Part shown: one piece after another, positions 28,628 through 36,684 of the stretch | Layout: the number at the start of each line of letters is the position of its first letter | Position numbering within the stretch: the first letter of the stretch is position 1 | Assembly (NCBI GenBank): GCA_964438605.1 | Contig: CAYTKT010000002.1 | Coordinates: forward strand, 1 to 64,000 | DNA from: Alangreenwoodia sp964438605 | GTDB lineage: Bacteria; Bacillota; Clostridia; Peptostreptococcales; Anaerovoracaceae | DNA: 64,000 nucleotides | Direction: 5' to 3' | Program-made: the position numbers and the translations under genes | Notes under the pieces: model-generated | What the model was told of the DNA's origin: nothing | The model's input: the letters and a program-made list of their open reading frames with translations, nothing else | Databases searched by the model: none

Positions 28628-29556
28628 TGGCAGACAAAATTTCAACACGCCAGGCTTACGGCGAGGCGCTGGTGGAACTTGGAAAGAAAAATAAGGACAT
28701 CATTGTAATGGATGCGGACCTCTCAAAATCGACGATGACTGCAGGGTTTAAGCAAGCATTTCCTGACCGTTTTTTTAACGCGGGGATTGCGGAATCAAAT
28801 ATGATGGGCATGGCCGCCGGCCTGGCGTTGTCCGGAAAGACCGTGTTTGCAAGTACGTTTGCGATGTTCGCGGCGGGCAGGGCGTATGAAGTTATCAGAA
28901 ATTCCATCGCATATCCGAAAGCGAATGTGAAAATCTGTGCGACGCACGCGGGTGTTACGGTAGGGGAAGACGGCGCGAGCCATCAGTGTATTGAAGATTT
29001 GGCACTGATGCGCGTGATTCCGGGAATGACTGTCGTTCATCCGGCGGATGCTATTTCGACAAAAAAGCTGCTGGAGCAGGTTGCGGCGCTTTACGGCCCG
29101 GTATACGTCCGTCTCGGCAGACTGAGTATTCCTGTGATTTACAGCGAGGACGAGAAGATTGAGCTCGGCAGGGGCAACTGTGTGAAGGATGGCAGCGACT
29201 TGACGGTTATCGCCTGCGGCCTGATGGTCAACGAGGCTCTGATGGCGGCAGATGAACTGGAAAGAGAGGGAATCCATGTGCGCGTCATTGATATGCATAC
29301 GATCAAGCCGGTTGATGAGGAAATTATTGTAAAAGCAGCATCTGAAACGAAGGCGATTATAACGGCTGAGGAACATTCAGTGATTGGCGGCCTTGGCGCG
29401 GCTGTGGCTGAGGTGACGGCCAGGAAATGTCCTGTGAAAATGGCGATGGTCGGCGTGCAGGATCGTTTCGGTCAGTCGGGCAAACCGCCTGTACTGATGA
29501 AAGAGTACGGCCTGACGGCGGCCGATATTGCAGCAGCCGCAAAGGGTATTCTTTAA
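28627..29556 (+). CDS. Transketolase, C-terminal subunit
   Basis: Pyrimidine-binding and C-terminal domains of the split transketolase, 309 residues. MDADLSKSTMT, FFNAGIAESNMMGMAAGLA (containing the catalytic Glu), THAGVTVGEDGASHQ and the C-terminal VIDMHTIKPVDEE...TAEEHSVIGGLG are family features. The ATG at 28627 overlaps the previous stop and has GGGAGG nine bases upstream; an ATG at 28621 has only three bases of spacing. Transcription probably ends at the hairpin at 29692. Confidence 0.95.
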   Translation: MADKISTRQAYGEALVELGKKNKDIIVMDADLSKSTMTAGFKQAFPDRFFNAGIAESNMMGMAAGLALSGKTVFASTFAMFAAGRAYEVIRNSIAYPKANVKICATHAGVTVGEDGASHQCIEDLALMRVIPGMTVVHPADAISTKKLLEQVAALYGPVYVRLGRLSIPVIYSEDEKIELGRGNCVKDGSDLTVIACGLMVNEALMAADELEREGIHVRVIDMHTIKPVDEEIIVKAASETKAIITAEEHSVIGGLGAAVAEVTARKCPVKMAMVGVQDRFGQSGKPPVLMKEYGLTAADIAAAAKGIL

Positions 29557-29691
29557 ATTCATATGCCTTTTTGAAAACGAATGTGTTTTAGTTTTAATCA
29601 ATTGGATATTTTTCATTGACGTCTGAAATGAATAGTGCTACACTAAGAATAGAAGTTGACAGTTTTTTCATTTTATATCTTTCATTATATA

Positions 29692-29718
29692 AAACCGGAG
29701 TGATTCTCCGGTTTTTGT
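29692..29718 (+). terminator. Terminator after the transketolase genes
   Basis: ACCGGAG / CTCCGGT stem with a five-base loop, followed by TTTTTG on the plus strand and by TTTATAT on the minus strand, so it may work both ways. A TTGACG-17-TACACT promoter-like pair lies at 29618-29646 just upstream, which would give a very short transcript. Confidence 0.7.
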
Positions 29719-29754
29719 GTGTGGAAAATCTCATGTTGAACACAGGGTTGTACT

Positions 29755-29915
29755 CTGTTTCAAGAATCAATTTTATGAATTGTTGTTAGTCTACATGACG
29801 CAGATCGCAGCAGCAAGTGGGACATCTGCAAAGCGTAGCTATCCTTAACCCACCGGGTCCTTAGACAATGAGTTAAGGGCGCCGAGGACAAATTTTTACA
29901 GCAGATTGTTCGTAT
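29755..29915. ncRNA. Candidate structured non-coding RNA
   Basis: No protein is credible here, but the sequence is rich in interlocking pairings. GCAGAT / ATCTGC closes a stem near 29800-29830. CCTTAAC (29843-29849) pairs with GTTAAGG (29872-29878), and GTCCT (29857-29861) with AGGAC (29885-29889); the last two cross, which would make a compact pseudoknot. Terminator-like hairpins flank it at 29692 and 30040, so either strand could be the RNA. The class is not recognised with certainty; raiA-type or 6S RNA are possibilities only. Confidence 0.4.
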
Positions 29916-30039
29916 AACGGGAAAATCAAAAAACAGACACAAATATTTATTACAGCGCCACGTTATCTTTGTATGCAGGTGTAAAAAAACTGTTAAATAT
30001 CAAAACAACTCGTGCGAACGGAAAAATTGTTAGAAGAAA

Positions 30040-30086
30040 AGCCCGAAGCGCTGTGAAAATACAGGCTCCGGGCTGAATTGTTTTTT
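30040..30086. terminator. Bidirectional terminator
   Basis: AGCCCG / CGGGCT stem; T6 follows six bases later on the plus strand and TTTTCTTCT follows directly on the minus strand. On the minus strand it would end the SLH surface-protein transcript. The stretch 30087-30302 between it and the SLH gene holds no gene I can support. Confidence 0.55.
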
Positions 30087-30302
30087 GACTTCTTGCGGCG
30101 CTCCGCACTGTGTTCAATGCGAAAGGTAGCTTTCAAAAGACGAGGATTTCACGCATCTTTACCGCTTTTTTTACGGCTCGCCTTTTAAAGTCTTGTTTTG
30201 AATTTTAAAACACGAGGAGAACGACCGTCCGCCGCTTGAGGCCGACAGCCGTTCGCGTCAGTGAAAAATACAGGACGCTCTCAATGACGCTCTCAAGATT
30301 TC

Positions 30303-33300
30303 TTAGGCCAGATCACGATATAAGAATGTTACGATTTCCGCACGGCTGCAATTTACGTCCGGTGCGAATGTAGTCGCACTCGTGCCCGTCGTGATGCCGT
30401 TGGCAACGGCCCATGCGACAGCGTCAGTGTAGTACTGGCCGGCTGCCACATCGGTAAAGCTGGCTGCGCTGCCGGCGGCAGGAGTTCCTTCATAACGGTG
30501 GAGGAACGTCACCACCTGAGCCCGCGTGCAAACGGCATCCGGAGAGAACGTGGCAGCACCGGTGCCTGTCGTGATTCCCTGCCCGACTGCCCAAAGAACA
30601 GCGTCGGAATAATACGTGCCTGCGGCTACATCTGTGAACGGACTGCTGCCTGAAGCCGATACCGGGGAACCTGCGGCGCGCCAGAGGAAGGTCACGATCT
30701 CGGCGCGTGTGCAGTCCTTATCAGGGGAGAAGGTTGTCTCTGACGTACCCTCGGTAACTCCGTTTTCAACAGCCCAGCGCACAGCATCGGCATAATACTC
30801 ATTTGACGGCACATCGGTGAAGCTACCTATAAAGCCGCTGCTCTCAACGAATGTAGCTGAGACAGTGACGTTGCTCTTCGGCATTGTGAAGGTGTAGGTG
30901 TTCTCGTCGACCTTTGTGAGAGGAATCTCATCGCCGTTCTTGTCGGTGACGATAAGTTCGTCGAGGACATAGCCCTCATCAGGGGTAACTTTTACGGTCA
31001 CCTTCTTGCCGGCAGCAGAGGATTTTGGGGTAACGGACACCTGGCCATGCTCGATGTCCTTATCCACGCTCACGGAGTATCCGGAGCTGCTGCTGACGGA
31101 ACCGCCATAGGAACCACCCGGATTAGAAGTGCTCGTATTCTTCCAACCATATGCGAAGGTCTTGGACCCGATTGAATCTACGACTGAATCATATATTTTG
31201 TCGGCATCTGCAGTCAGTTCTGAACCGTTAACAATTTGGCCTGAAATATCGTCATCGCACAGGGCTTTACCACCGGGAGAAAGCGTTATATTTCCCTCAG
31301 GCTGTGCAAAGAGCGCCACTACTCCGCTGACATCAACATTGCCATCGCGAACGACAAGGCCTAATCCCCTCTTATCATCTTTGTGAACTTCAAGGGTCCC
31401 ATGCACGTTTACGGTGCCATCGACTGTAAGTCCACCGCCACTGGCGATATCAAGGGTAACACCTGAACCTACCGTAGCAGAAGCTCCTTTGTCAATCTCA
31501 ATCTGCATAGGAACAGATGAATAATCATCATAAACCAGCAACGCTTTGATTGAATCGTTAATAGAGACATTTCCCTTGTTCACTTTGAGGTTGATATATC
31601 CATCGCTTGCATTGGCAAGATTCAGTACAGCTTCTGCCTCTCCATCGACAGAAAGGAACTCTCCCTTGTCGCCTATAATATTATAGTTTCTATATTTGAC
31701 AGTGGCACCGCCATTGATAACGATATCTCCCTTCATACCTTTTCCATCCGTGGAAGCTGTAACAGCATCCTTATTGAGGAGGGGTAGATTTAAGGTACCA
31801 CCATTGGCAACGATAACTTTACCGGTCTTCGCTATATCCAGCTTGCCGCCCTGTTCAACCGTAAGTGTTCCCTCGACTGTGAGCTTTGAGCCGTCCCCAT
31901 AAGAAGGAACTTTCATTTCTCCTGTCGACTTGACAGTTAAAATTGAGCCTTTGGGAATTTTAACATCGATCGGCTGCCCGCCGAGATGCAGACGGAAAGA
32001 ATTACTCTCTGCTTTCTCGACAGTGCTGTTTCCTTCCAGTGTAGCAAGGGGACGGGTACCGCTGAAATCAACTGTGACCTTCCCATCGTTCTCAAGTCGA
32101 CCACCTTGACCAACCCACAAGACTTTGTCTTTATTACCATTATCAGGGAGATTTACTTTACCGCCTCCGGAAATGGCAAGCGTTCCTTTGCTTTCCATCA
32201 TTGAAGCAACAACCTCAGCATCAGCGCTAATAGTCAGTTCAGTACCTGAAGGAACCACAAGCGTGACATCCTCAGGAATCTGGCATCCTTTCTTATAGGG
32301 ATCATCACCGATTGTTACTTCAGTGCTTCTGACGATAGTGATTACATCGCCCTTCTGTGCTTCTTCCAATGCACCATCTGTACCATCAAGTGAATTATAA
32401 TATTTTTCGCTGTTGATGACTGCTTCTGCACTACCAGCCTCACCACTAATATTGCCAAAATGCTGCGCGTTGTCCCCTCCTACATAGTGGGCAGAGGCAG
32501 ACTGGTCATTTGTAACAATATATTTTTTATAATCATCCACCGCCGCTAACACGGGGGCCTTGCTACCATCCTGGACATATACATTTGCACCTTTATCAAT
32601 TAAAAGTGCTCCGCCAGATGTCAGCAGAATATTTCCTTTCTGGCCTTTCACTTTTTCAGAGCCTTTATTAAGTGTGATGCTCCCTCCGGAGGCAACTTCC
32701 ATTATACCGGTTTTTTTCACATCAACTTTTCCATAATTAGAAAACTCAACGGCTCCGTTTACGATAAGATTTCCTCCCAGCGTAACAAAGGCACGATATG
32801 CTCCGTTAGTGCCTGATTTACCAGACGGGATATCGAGCGTTCCACCCTTATCCACGGTCAATGTTGCACCTTGCGGAATGCTCAATTCAATGCCGTATTT
32901 TTCTTTTTTGTCTAACAGATTGTCTGTTAGAAACAGGAAAGCGGTCTTATCGGCGGGAACTGACACCTTGGCATCTTTGGAAAGTTCCCATTTGCAGTGT
33001 TTACTCGTAGCTTCACCATTATGGTTATTTTTGAATTCATTGATGCCACTCACGATGATGGACCCTTCCTCAAGGTTAAACCGTGCATTTTCTCCGCCTA
33101 TATAGTCCTCATTAAATCTAAGAACGCCAGTTGCATTGACCTTTATGCTTGCTTTTAAGGCTTCAAGCGCGGTTATCGAGGTAGCCTTAACTGTTACACC
33201 TTCGTTAACAATTATGGTTTGCTGAGCGGTAAGTTTTTTAAGGGAGTTTTCATCTGAGCTGTTAATCGTATAATCTGCGACCACCGTAATATCTTTATCA

Positions 33301-33566
33301 GTAGAAGCAGCGCTTACGGCATTAGCTAAATCTGGATAGCCTTTCCCATTGACCTCGAAGATATCTCCTGTTGCAATAGTATCAACATCTTCTGCTGATA
33401 CGGGGAGAATTTTGTCTTCCTCCTCTTCCGGCTCTGTCACAACGCCTACTTCTTTCGGCACATCAGGTAGAGATTCCTCTGCCAGCGCAGTCACCGGCAG
33501 CAGAGAAAATACCATGCACAGGCTCAACAGAACAGCTATAATACAGCTTTTTGTTTTTCGCATCAT
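30303..33566 (-). CDS. Surface protein with beta-helix-like body and three SLH domains
   Basis: A 1087-residue secreted protein. The N-terminal signal peptide (MRKTKSCIIAVLLSLCMVFS...ALA, about 31 residues) is followed by a long region (about 60-800) of repeated short beta-strand motifs such as GGTLDIPSG, GGNLIVNG and GGSITLNKG, typical of right-handed parallel beta-helix passenger regions. Next comes an InlB-type repeat (TPDEGYVLDELIVTDKNG... near 850-900). Three SLH domains end the chain (about 910-965, 975-1030, 1037-1087), each of the form FTDV..YY.DAV.WAV..G(V/I)T.GT. SLH domains anchor proteins to cell wall polymers. The role could be adhesion or S-layer; the ligand is unknown. An excellent TAGGAGG site precedes the ATG. 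It lies downstream of the putative invertible promoter. Confidence 0.88.
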   Translation of the reverse strand: MMRKTKSCIIAVLLSLCMVFSLLPVTALAEESLPDVPKEVGVVTEPEEEEDKILPVSAEDVDTIATGDIFEVNGKGYPDLANAVSAASTDKDITVVADYTINSSDENSLKKLTAQQTIIVNEGVTVKATSITALEALKASIKVNATGVLRFNEDYIGGENARFNLEEGSIIVSGINEFKNNHNGEATSKHCKWELSKDAKVSVPADKTAFLFLTDNLLDKKEKYGIELSIPQGATLTVDKGGTLDIPSGKSGTNGAYRAFVTLGGNLIVNGAVEFSNYGKVDVKKTGIMEVASGGSITLNKGSEKVKGQKGNILLTSGGALLIDKGANVYVQDGSKAPVLAAVDDYKKYIVTNDQSASAHYVGGDNAQHFGNISGEAGSAEAVINSEKYYNSLDGTDGALEEAQKGDVITIVRSTEVTIGDDPYKKGCQIPEDVTLVVPSGTELTISADAEVVASMMESKGTLAISGGGKVNLPDNGNKDKVLWVGQGGRLENDGKVTVDFSGTRPLATLEGNSTVEKAESNSFRLHLGGQPIDVKIPKGSILTVKSTGEMKVPSYGDGSKLTVEGTLTVEQGGKLDIAKTGKVIVANGGTLNLPLLNKDAVTASTDGKGMKGDIVINGGATVKYRNYNIIGDKGEFLSVDGEAEAVLNLANASDGYINLKVNKGNVSINDSIKALLVYDDYSSVPMQIEIDKGASATVGSGVTLDIASGGGLTVDGTVNVHGTLEVHKDDKRGLGLVVRDGNVDVSGVVALFAQPEGNITLSPGGKALCDDDISGQIVNGSELTADADKIYDSVVDSIGSKTFAYGWKNTSTSNPGGSYGGSVSSSSGYSVSVDKDIEHGQVSVTPKSSAAGKKVTVKVTPDEGYVLDELIVTDKNGDEIPLTKVDENTYTFTMPKSNVTVSATFVESSGFIGSFTDVPSNEYYADAVRWAVENGVTEGTSETTFSPDKDCTRAEIVTFLWRAAGSPVSASGSSPFTDVAAGTYYSDAVLWAVGQGITTGTGAATFSPDAVCTRAQVVTFLHRYEGTPAAGSAASFTDVAAGQYYTDAVAWAVANGITTGTSATTFAPDVNCSRAEIVTFLYRDLA

Positions 33567-33693
33567 GTTACCTCCTAATCATTTTTCATGTTTTCTGAAT
33601 TCATTTTATCTTTCCATCCTCTCGGACCGGTATTCTTCCATTATTATGGCGGTCGACACCGATGTCCGTTCCATCCGCCTTTCCGGCGTTGTT

Positions 33694-34077
33694 TCATTCC
33701 GTTTGCTCCTTTCCATCCTCCGCTTCCCGCTTCATCCGGTAAAACGTGCTGACCGCCACATCGCAGAGACTTGCTGCTGTCGCCGCAGTAATGTTTCCAT
33801 CCAGATACTGCCTCAATACCAGTGGAAAATTAGCCGGCGGCTCCCGCTTCGGCCGTCCCAGATGCACGCCCCGCGAACGCGCCGCTGCAATTCCTTCCAT
33901 CTGCGCCGCCCGCTGTTTTCTTTTCCTCTCCTGTTCCAACGCCAGGATTATCCGCTCCGCCAGCGCCTGAATCACGTCGTCCGCGCCCCGGCCGTTTCGA
34001 AAAAGCGCATCTGCCTCGTCCACCAAAGCTGCATACTCTTCCGGCTTGAAGAGCCTGTTGAGAGATCCATTCCCCAT
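33694..34077 (-). CDS. Small resolvase-tail protein with helix-turn-helix
   Basis: A 127-residue protein lacking the N-terminal catalytic serine domain of resolvases/invertases. Residues about 40-75 (AERIILALEQERKRKQRAAQ, EGIAAARSRGVHLGRPKR) match the E-helix and linker of serine recombinases, and residues 82-118 (LRQYLDGNITAATAASLCDV) form the C-terminal DNA-binding helix-turn-helix. It could be a DNA-binding regulator or accessory factor, or a relic of a recombinase. GGAAGG precedes the ATG. It is the first gene left of the inverted-repeat segment and would share a transcript with the SLH gene 127 bases downstream. Confidence 0.7.
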   Translation of the reverse strand: MGNGSLNRLFKPEEYAALVDEADALFRNGRGADDVIQALAERIILALEQERKRKQRAAQMEGIAAARSRGVHLGRPKREPPANFPLVLRQYLDGNITAATAASLCDVAVSTFYRMKREAEDGKEQTE

Positions 34078-34210
34078 TTTTATCCGCCTTCCTTTCTTTT
34101 GCTTTTTCCTGCTTCTTTTTCCTTTTTCTCATTTTTCCTTTCGTCTCTGAACTTTTTCCGCTTCTTTACGGCTTTGTCTTTGGAGCAAATAGCTCTCATC
34201 CCTATTCGAG

Positions 34211-34228
34211 ACGAAAGATTTATTTCGT
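34211..34228 (+). repeat. Left inverted repeat of the putative switch
   Basis: ACGAAAGATTTATTTCGT, exactly inverted at 34516-34533. The sequence is itself partly palindromic (ACGAAA / TTTCGT). A further half-site, CTTTCGTCTC at 34138-34147, matches the outer left half in reverse. Confidence 0.85.
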
Positions 34229-34332
34229 CGCATCTTCATCGGCCGATAGTTCCATTTGAAACATTCCAACCTTGGAAAAATCAGGATAAAAAACAAAAAA
34301 CAGTGATTTCATCAAAAAATGCGTAAAAAAAT

Positions 34333-34369
34333 ATGCCCTTCCGGCTCGTGAAAAGAGCCGCAAAGGCAT
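34333..34369 (-). terminator. Terminator inside the inverted-repeat segment
   Basis: ATGCC...GGCTC pairs with GAGCC...GGCAT; on the minus strand it is followed by an A/T stretch with seven T. It would end the recombinase transcript about 490 bases after its stop codon in the present orientation. Confidence 0.65.
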
Positions 34370-34439
34370 GAAAATACAGGGCCGCCGAATCATCAAAATC
34401 GCACGGTCCTCTTTGTGGTGCAAAAAATAGGCAAATTAC

Positions 34440-34468
34440 TTGAACATCTCGAACTTTTATGTTATACT
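34440..34468 (+). promoter_or_regulatory. Promoter inside the inverted-repeat segment
   Basis: TTGAAC (34440-34445), 17 bases, TATACT (34463-34468). The best sigma-A-type match in the 34078-34858 gap. A weaker TTGACA-18-TAAATA pair lies outside the segment at 34547-34576 in the same direction. Confidence 0.65.
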
Positions 34469-34515
34469 AAACCCAGTTCTTATGTAAATGTATCATTTTT
34501 CAGTGAAATATCATC

Positions 34516-34533
34516 ACGAAATAAATCTTTCGT
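34516..34533 (-). repeat. Right inverted repeat of the putative switch
   Basis: ACGAAATAAATCTTTCGT, the exact reverse complement of 34211-34228. The stretch 34577-34858 beyond it, up to the recombinase stop codon, shows no supported gene. Confidence 0.85.
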
Positions 34534-34858
34534 TTCCTCTTGTTTTTTGACAAACACAACTTGAAATTCGTAAATATCAATACTTGCAGTTGTTGATCTT
34601 CTATTTTGTCAGAATTTTTTCCTAATTTTAGATCAGTAAAATATTACCATTTTCAATCTGCTGCGTCATCAGCGGTTAAAAAACTGGGAAAACAATCGGC
34701 CACCCTTCATCGCTTTGGTATCTTTTGCGCAAGCGTTGGAATTTTAATCCCTGACGGTGCATCGAAACGCCTGTATCCCGCCACATCTGAATGATTTGCT
34801 GTAATCTGCCGCCATCCACCTTGAAAAATTGTGATTCCTCTATAAACACGTGATCCGT

Positions 34859-36091
34859 TTAGGAAACGAGCTTTAACTTATTCAAACAGCGCTCGTGTTC
34901 CTCCCCGGTGGAAATCAGATAAAGACGCGTCGTCTCCACACTGCTGTGGCCCATCAGATCGGCCAGCTTCACAATGTCTTTGCAGTTCTTAAAAAACGTC
35001 CGTGCAAAGAGGTGGCGCAGGTTGTGCGGAAACACTTTCGACGGTTCCACGCCGGCAAGGCCGCAAAGCGCTTTCATTTCCGCCCAGATCTGGCGGCGTG
35101 AAACCGGATTGCCGTTTCTCGTCAGAAAAATTTCACCGGAAACGAGGTGTTCTTTTTTGGCGTACTTGCGCAACTTTTTACAGAGTTTTCCCGGCAGAAG
35201 AATCGTGCGGATTTTGCCCTTGAGCTGGACGTCGGTCCGTCCTGCCATCGCCGCTTCCACCGTGATATACCGGACTTCCGACACGCGAATCCCCGTCGCG
35301 CAGATCGTTTCCATCAGCAGTGCCAGCCATTCTTTGTCCGAATCTTTGGCGGCCTTCACCAGCCGTTCGTATTCCTCTTTTCGCAGATTTTTCGATGCAT
35401 CCCGGAAGATCTTTCGCTGAACTTTCAGCGCTTTCACTTTGCAATCCGTCCAGCCGGCAAAGCGGAAAAACGAATTCATCGCCGCCAGCATCGAATTGAC
35501 GGTCGTCGGCGCATAATTCTGCCGGATTAACTCGTCCTTCCAGGCGATGGCTGTTTCCTTGGTCACGATGGGTGCTGTTTTTTCCGCGGTTTTTGTATCT
35601 TTCCCCTCGTATCCTTCTGATGTCTTTATCGTCGCGCTTGCCGCCTTTTTTGCTTCTCCGGTATCGTCCGGATTTCCCACTGCATTTTCCACTGCCGCCA
35701 GACCTTTGGAATCCGCAGTCACCAAAAGTCCCGTTTGCTCTGCAATCGGAGAGACATCATCTGTCGGATTTTCCTGCGCGCCGCCGCTTCCCCTATTTTC
35801 CATCATGCACTGCTGATTGCTCAAGTTTTCGGTTTGGGTGAAGTCAGTATTTGGCCCACCGGATGCCGTCGCGACGGCCGTTTCTGGTCCGTCTGCTTTC
35901 TCCAGACTTTCAATACCTTCTGATCCTTTGTAAACTGCACGATTCTTCTCCATCCATCCTGCAAATCTGCGCACATCCCGCAAATACTTTGCAATCGTTC
36001 CCTTGCTGCGCTCCTCACGGCGCAGAGAAGCAGCAAATTCTTCAACCATTCCCGCTATCATCTTATGTGATGTCATCTTGTATTCTGTCAT
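34859..36091 (-). CDS. Tyrosine recombinase with internal low-complexity insert
   Basis: Site-specific recombinase of the XerC/D-integrase family, 410 residues. The N-terminal SAM-like core-binding domain is split: its first helices (MIAGMVEEFAASLRREERSK to FAGWMEKN, about residues 11-50) are separated from the rest (ETAIAWKDELIRQNYAPTTV, from about 178) by about 125 Thr/Ala/Glu/Gly-rich residues of no recognised fold. The catalytic domain keeps the Arg of ATGIRVSEV, HNLRHLFART, GHSS and the nucleophile Tyr in TTRLYL, so it looks active. It is not beside phage or transposon genes; its neighbour is the inverted-repeat segment 325 bases downstream, its likely substrate. Confidence 0.88.
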   Translation of the reverse strand: MTEYKMTSHKMIAGMVEEFAASLRREERSKGTIAKYLRDVRRFAGWMEKNRAVYKGSEGIESLEKADGPETAVATASGGPNTDFTQTENLSNQQCMMENRGSGGAQENPTDDVSPIAEQTGLLVTADSKGLAAVENAVGNPDDTGEAKKAASATIKTSEGYEGKDTKTAEKTAPIVTKETAIAWKDELIRQNYAPTTVNSMLAAMNSFFRFAGWTDCKVKALKVQRKIFRDASKNLRKEEYERLVKAAKDSDKEWLALLMETICATGIRVSEVRYITVEAAMAGRTDVQLKGKIRTILLPGKLCKKLRKYAKKEHLVSGEIFLTRNGNPVSRRQIWAEMKALCGLAGVEPSKVFPHNLRHLFARTFFKNCKDIVKLADLMGHSSVETTRLYLISTGEEHERCLNKLKLVS

Positions 36092-36504
36092 TTTCTTGTT
36101 CCTCCTGGTATCAATGTATCAAACGCTTTCCATTATTTTACCTCAGATGGGACAGGATATGCTATTCTCTGATGATTCTTGCGGGATTTGTGGGAAAAGG
36201 ACGGTTTCATGAGTTCCTGCATCGGATGACAAAATTGAAAAAGAGAAGAAAAGAGAATACTTCCAGGGAACGCGGTCGCACTGAGGAATGAAAAAACATA
36301 AAACCCGGTCCCTTCTCCTTACAGGAGGCATGCAGAATCCCCCTAATGACAAAATACAGTTCCCGGCGTGATGTTCCGACCGCCCGTATCTGTATTTACG
36401 CCCGCATAAAGCCGTGCATCGATTCACTTCAACACGCGAATGCGGCATGAACAGCGCAGCCATACCCGCCTGAAGCCGCACCCGTTCACTTTAATTCAAC
36501 ACGC
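36092..36504. other. Intergenic stretch with small repeats
   Basis: No gene supported. Two related motifs, GATTCACTTCAACACGCG (about 36420) and GTTCACTTTAATTCAACACGCG (about 36484), form an imperfect direct repeat. The promoter of the recombinase gene should lie near 36100-36150 but no strong match was found. Confidence 0.4.
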
Positions 36505-36552
36505 GGCCAAAAAATAGAATCGGGATATGCCCCTGTGGACACATCCCGATTC
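36505..36552 (-). terminator. Intrinsic terminator of purH
   Basis: On the minus strand GAATCGGGAT pairs perfectly with ATCCCGATTC around a 16-base loop, followed by TATTTTTTGG. It lies about 130 bases after the purH stop; 36553-36684 has no gene. Confidence 0.85.
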
Positions 36553-36684
36553 GGCGATCGCATATATATTGAGCTTTCCTCCCTTCGCTGAGTCGGCCGC
36601 GCTTGCAGCCCGCATCTCTGCGGCACTCGTCTTTGACCTTCGCCTTTAACTGTGCTATCTGCGCAACTGCTGCCGACCGCCGCA

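Larger units (their letters stand above)
34229..34515. promoter_or_regulatory. Putative invertible promoter segment
   Basis: 287 bases bounded by perfect 18-bp inverted repeats. It contains a single strong promoter pointing right (34440-34468) and a terminator acting on leftward transcription (34333-34369). In this orientation the promoter reads into the 3' side of the recombinase gene (antisense) and the terminator insulates the resolvase-tail and SLH genes from it. If inverted, the promoter would sit at about 34276-34304 pointing left, some 190 bases before the resolvase-tail ATG. No coding frame is credible inside. Confidence 0.55.
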
